The position numbers and the translations under genes are program-made. Under the pieces are notes generated by a model that was not told the origin of the DNA, searched no databases, and saw only the letters and a program-made list of their open reading frames with translations. DNA of 8,607 bases from Gemmatimonadota bacterium (GTDB lineage Bacteria; Gemmatimonadota; Gemmatimonadetes; Longimicrobiales; UBA6960), in assembly GCA_022564535.1 (NCBI GenBank), contig JADFLD010000051.1:1-8607 (forward strand). The letters run 5' to 3'. Shown piece after piece: positions 6,167 to 8,607 of this stretch. The number at the start of each line of letters is the position of its first letter. The first letter of the stretch is position 1.

Positions 6167-7465
6167 ATGGACACGAAACGTTCTCGAGAACTCTTTGAGC
6201 GCGCCCTGCGGAGGATTCCGGGCGGTGTGAATTCGCCCGTGCGGGCGTTCAAGGCGGTGGGCGGCGACCCGCGCTTCATCGATCACGGTGAGGGCGCCTA
6301 TCTGGTGGACGCGGACGGTCACAGGTACGTCGATCACGTCATGTCGTGGGGTGCGCTCATTCTCGGGCACGCCCACCCGCGGATCGTGGCGGACCTCACC
6401 GAGACTTTGCGCGGGGGCACCAGCTTCGGCGCTCCTTGCGTCGGTGAGGTCGAGCTCGCCGAGCGCATTTGTGCGGCGATGCCGGCCGTAGAAAAGGTGC
6501 GCATGGTGAGCTCGGGGACCGAGGCCGTGATGAGCGCGCTCCGCGTGGCTCGAGCCTTCACGGAGCGCAACAAGATCGTGAAGTTCGCCGGCTGTTATCA
6601 CGGCCACGCCGACTTCCTCCTCGTCGAATCCGGATCCGGCGTGGCGACGCTCGGGCTGCCCGACTCGCCGGGCGTGCCGGAAGGAACCGTGGCCGACACC
6701 TTGGTCGCCCGTTACAACGACGTGGATTCCGTACGTGCGATTCTAGAATCGTGCTCGGGTGAGGTCGCCGCGGTCATCGTCGAGCCGGTTGCGGGCAACA
6801 TGGGACTGGTGCTTCCGCAGGAGGGCTTTCTGGACGCTTTGCGCGCGTTGACCTCGGAGCACGGAGCGCTCCTGGTGTTCGACGAAGTCATGACCGGCTT
6901 CAGGGTCGGCCCCGGGGGCGCGCAGGGCCGGTTCGGGATCACACCGGACATGACCACGCTCGGCAAGGTGATCGGAGGGGGACTGCCGGTCGGCGCGTTC
7001 GGTGGCCGAGCCGACATCATGGACCTCGTGGCCCCGGCGGGTCCGGTCTATCAGGCGGGCACGCTGAGCGGGAACCCGCTCGCCATGCAGGCTGGCCTGT
7101 CGACGCTACGGGCGCTGGACGAGCCCGGTGCGTGGTCGCGGCTCGAGGCCTCGGCTCGAGCGACGGCGGACGTTCTGCGCACTTCGGCGGCGAAGGAAGG
7201 GGTCCCCGTGTCCGTTTCGAGCGTGGGCGCCATGTGGGGGTTCTTCCTCACCGCGGAGCCCGTTACCGACTGGGACTCGGCGGCCCGTCTGGACCGGGCG
7301 CGCTTTGCGACATTCTTCCAGGTCATGCTCGAGAACGGTGTGTATCTGGCCCCCTCGCCCTTCGAGGCCGCCTTCGTGTCGACCGAGCACGGGGACCCCG
7401 AGCGCGACGTGTTGGAACGAGCGGCCGATCGGGCGTTCGCGGACCGTGCCGCTGCTCAGGCCTAG
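6167..7465 (+). CDS. hemL: Glutamate-1-semialdehyde 2,1-aminomutase
   Basis: HemL is a pyridoxal-phosphate enzyme that converts glutamate-1-semialdehyde, the HemA product, to 5-aminolevulinate. The 432-residue product is full length for this class-III aminotransferase-fold family. It opens with the hallmark IPGGVNSPVRAFKAVGG, followed by MSWGALILGHAHP. The phosphate-binding VSSGTEAVMSALR starts near residue 114, and FAGCYHGHADFLLV has Tyr144, matching the active-site Tyr150 of the cyanobacterial enzyme. After these come the mobile-loop segment SGVATLGLPDSPGVP, FDEVMTGFRVGPGGAQ, and TTLGKVIGGGLPVGAFGG with the PLP lysine at 267. The ATG at 6167 is 10 nt after hemY with a weak ribosome-binding site (TGAGG). 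It ends the operon although it acts second in the pathway, with HemA at the other end. The TAG stop lies within the 5' arm of the predicted RNA fold at 7462-7525. Confidence 0.97.
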   Translation: MDTKRSRELFERALRRIPGGVNSPVRAFKAVGGDPRFIDHGEGAYLVDADGHRYVDHVMSWGALILGHAHPRIVADLTETLRGGTSFGAPCVGEVELAERICAAMPAVEKVRMVSSGTEAVMSALRVARAFTERNKIVKFAGCYHGHADFLLVESGSGVATLGLPDSPGVPEGTVADTLVARYNDVDSVRAILESCSGEVAAVIVEPVAGNMGLVLPQEGFLDALRALTSEHGALLVFDEVMTGFRVGPGGAQGRFGITPDMTTLGKVIGGGLPVGAFGGRADIMDLVAPAGPVYQAGTLSGNPLAMQAGLSTLRALDEPGAWSRLEASARATADVLRTSAAKEGVPVSVSSVGAMWGFFLTAEPVTDWDSAARLDRARFATFFQVMLENGVYLAPSPFEAAFVSTEHGDPERDVLERAADRAFADRAAAQA

Positions 7466-7525
7466 GCGGAAAAGCGCACTATTGCCACCGGTTGCGAAAC
7501 CGGCAGGGAACCCTGTCCGCTCTAG
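7462..7525 (+). terminator. Compact multi-branched RNA fold after hemL; candidate terminator or small structured RNA
   Basis: CTAGGCGGA (7462-7470, containing the hemL stop codon) pairs with TCCGCTCTAG (7516-7525), giving nine base pairs with one bulged T at 7521. Enclosed are hairpin A, CCGGTT-GCGA-AACCGG (7488-7503, six pairs, GNRA-type tetraloop), and hairpin B, CAGG-GAAC-CCTG (7504-7515). Hairpin A, hairpin B and the closing stem follow each other with no unpaired bases between them; 17 nt (7471-7487) are left single-stranded on the 5' side. No T tract follows, so it is not a textbook intrinsic terminator. It could still stop or stabilise the 3' end of either converging transcript. I do not recognise a known RNA family, and the fold was found by eye without energy calculation. 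Confidence 0.4.
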
Positions 7526-7541
7526 CCCGTCCCTACTCGAT

Positions 7542-7552
7542 GGGGCTTCCCC
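7542..7552 (-). terminator. Short GC hairpin just after the response regulator stop
   Basis: On the - strand, GGGG-AAG-CCCC forms a four-pair hairpin that overlaps the last base of the TAG stop of the response regulator gene. No run of T follows. It is short and could be chance in GC-rich DNA; I list it only because it sits exactly at the 3' end of the - strand unit. Confidence 0.2.
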
Positions 7553-7986
7553 TACGTAGACGAGGGAAGGCGGACCATGGTGAACCAGAAGTCCTCCAGC
7601 GACTTCACCAGCGCACCCAGCCCCTCCAGCGTGACCGGCTTCGTCACGAACGCGTTCGCGTGCAGGCGGTAGCTATCCCGCACATCGGCCTCGGCCTGCG
7701 ACGATGTCAGGATGACGACCGGGATCGAGCGCAACCTATCGTCTTCCTTGATGAACTCGAGGACCTCGTGCCCGGAGATGCCCGGGAGGTTGAGATCGAG
7801 GAGAACGAGGTCCGGCACGGGGTGACCGTTCGTACTCCTGAGATATTGGATCGCTTCCTCGCCCGTGCTCGCGACGTGGAGTTGATTGGCGAGCTTGCTC
7901 CGAGCGAAGTGAAGCCGCGTGAGCTTTACGTCGGCCTCGTTGTCTTCGACCAGTAGGATCTCAGGGGTTCGAACTGGGTGGACCAT
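7552..7986 (-). CDS. Single-domain response regulator, Rcp1-like (CheY-type receiver)
   Basis: This 144-residue protein is one receiver domain with no DNA-binding or enzymatic output domain. The acidic pair Glu14-Asp15 is in ILLVEDNEAD, the phosphoacceptor Asp64 in LVLLDLNLPGISG, the switch Thr94 in VVILTSS and the conserved Lys116 in AFVTKPV. The C-terminal FWFTMVRLP tail and the LDLNLPG.SG..VL wording are those of the Rcp1-like subgroup, the usual partners of phytochrome-type kinases. Its ATG (7984-7986) lies inside the kinase gene ahead of it, overlapping by 26 nt, with no convincing ribosome-binding site. Translation is therefore probably coupled, and the two proteins are likely a cognate pair. 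Having only a receiver, it probably signals by protein-protein contact or acts as a phosphate shuttle; its target is unknown. It converges on, and is not part of, the haem operon. Confidence 0.93.
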   Translation of the reverse strand: MVHPVRTPEILLVEDNEADVKLTRLHFARSKLANQLHVASTGEEAIQYLRSTNGHPVPDLVLLDLNLPGISGHEVLEFIKEDDRLRSIPVVILTSSQAEADVRDSYRLHANAFVTKPVTLEGLGALVKSLEDFWFTMVRLPSST

Positions 7987-8607
7987 CTACTGCCTGTGGC
8001 TCTCTGCGGTCGGGAATCGTAAAATGGAAGGAGGTGCCTTGTCCGACGGCGGTCTCCACCCAGATACGGCCACCTTGATTCTCTACCGATTTGCGCACGA
8101 TCGCAAGTCCGATCCCTGTTCCGGGGTATTTGCCACGAACGTGGAGTCGCTGGAAGAGCTCGAAAATTCGGTCGGACATGTCGGGATTCATGCCAATGCC
8201 TTCGTCGCGAACCGTGACCTCGACGCCTTCTTCGGAGCGCCGCGCGGAGACCTCGATGACGGACTCCTGATCCTCCTTCCGAAACTTGATGGCGTTTCCG
8301 ACCAGGTTGCGCACTACCTGCAACAGAAGCGTCCGGTCCGAGACCACGGTCGGCAGTTCCTCGACCTGGATCCGACCGCCGGCCTCCTCGAGGGCGAGCT
8401 CGAAGTCGGCCTTCACTACGTCCAGGAGTGTGTTCAGGTCGATGGATTTGAATTCGATATCGGCGCCTACGCGGGAATAGTCCAGCAGATCGTTGAGCAT
8501 GGCCGTCATGCGCTGCGCCCCGTCGACGGCGTAGTGGATGTACTCTCGGGCATTGTCGTCCAACTGATCGGCGTAGTCGACCTCGAGCAGCTGAATGAAG
8601 TTGGAGA
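7961..8607 (-). CDS. Sensor histidine kinase, C-terminal kinase core (partial)
   Basis: Only the last 214 residues are inside the window; the reading frame stays open to the window edge, so the sensory domains and the phosphoacceptor His lie beyond it. The visible part starts within the dimerisation helices (NFIQLLEVDYADQLDDNARE, then RMTAMLNDLLDYSRVG), wording typical of the HisKA subclass in phytochrome/Cph1-like kinases. The ATPase domain follows with an N box RNLVGNAIKFR, G1 box RDEGIGM, F box IFELFQRLH, G2 box GTGIGLAIV, and a final strand GQGTSFHFTIP. All ATP-binding motifs are intact, so the core looks active. The TTG at 8561-8563 could be mistaken for a start but lies in the middle of the dimerisation helix. 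The 3' end overlaps the response regulator gene, its probable partner. Input signal and membrane location cannot be determined here. Confidence 0.92.
   Translation of the reverse strand, partial: SNFIQLLEVDYADQLDDNAREYIHYAVDGAQRMTAMLNDLLDYSRVGADIEFKSIDLNTLLDVVKADFELALEEAGGRIQVEELPTVVSDRTLLLQVVRNLVGNAIKFRKEDQESVIEVSARRSEEGVEVTVRDEGIGMNPDMSDRIFELFQRLHVRGKYPGTGIGLAIVRKSVENQGGRIWVETAVGQGTSFHFTIPDRREPQAVDGPPSSNP

Noticed and set aside
4852..6279. Long open frame on the - strand opposite hemY and the hemL start, 475 codons
   Set aside because: Its translation is Arg/Pro/Gly/His-rich with no recognisable motif and it mirrors a clear HemY. Long antisense frames are expected in GC-rich coding DNA.
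6738..6751. Perfect 14-bp palindrome CGATTCTAGAATCG within hemL
   Set aside because: About one such palindrome is expected by chance in two windows of this size, and it lies within conserved-length coding sequence with no partner site.
7462..7525. tRNA or known riboswitch in the intergenic fold
   Set aside because: There is no D-arm, no seven-base anticodon loop and no GGTTCRANYCC T-arm, and nothing matches the riboswitch cores I could recall (cobalamin, c-di-GMP, ZTP, guanidine).
8561..8563. TTG as the start of the histidine kinase
   Set aside because: The frame stays open upstream to the window edge and encodes typical HisKA helix residues there, so the gene is cut by the window and does not start at this codon.

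Overview
This GC-rich window carries most of a bacterial haem biosynthesis operon on the + strand. It is followed, facing it on the - strand, by the 3' end of a sensor histidine kinase gene and a complete single-domain response regulator gene. Coding density is very high. The only non-coding stretch of any size is the roughly 86-nt space between the two converging gene sets, and no gene-free stretch exceeds 300 bases. I see no mobile element, CRISPR array, tRNA or rRNA.

Layout. At 1-268 is the C-terminal end of glutamyl-tRNA reductase (hemA). Then come hemC (265-1182), hemD (1179-1970), hemB (1967-2965), hemQ/chdC (2941-3651), hemE (3648-4688), hemY/cgoX (4702-6156) and hemL (6167-7465). The first five junctions overlap (ATGA, TTGA, ATGA, 25 nt, GTGA) and the last two gaps are 13 and 10 nt, so this reads as one translationally coupled transcript. 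Its promoter lies upstream of the window.

How the genes work together. HemA and HemL make 5-aminolevulinate from glutamyl-tRNA (C5 route). HemB condenses it to porphobilinogen, HemC and HemD give uroporphyrinogen III, and HemE decarboxylates that to coproporphyrinogen III. A HemQ-type coproheme decarboxylase beside a HemY-type FAD oxidase points to the coproporphyrin-dependent end of the pathway: coproporphyrinogen, coproporphyrin, coproheme, haem b. The ferrochelatase for the iron-insertion step is not here and must be encoded elsewhere. No hemN or hemF is present, which fits that route.

The - strand genes (7552-8607) form a separate two-component unit. A histidine kinase whose visible part resembles the phytochrome/Cph1-like class overlaps by 26 nt an Rcp1-like receiver-only response regulator. 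A compact predicted RNA fold (7462-7525) sits between the converging operons.

Organism. The high GC, the use of TTG and GTG starts, a compact hemACDBQEYL order and a HemQ of the 'YPFSK...EWY' type suggest a diderm phylum such as Gemmatimonadota or a relative. That placement is an inference from general appearance, not a demonstrated match. Most of the window is ordinary core metabolism. The points worth a second look are the intergenic RNA fold, an unusual substrate loop in HemC, the pathway variant, and the phytochrome-like kinase/regulator pair.
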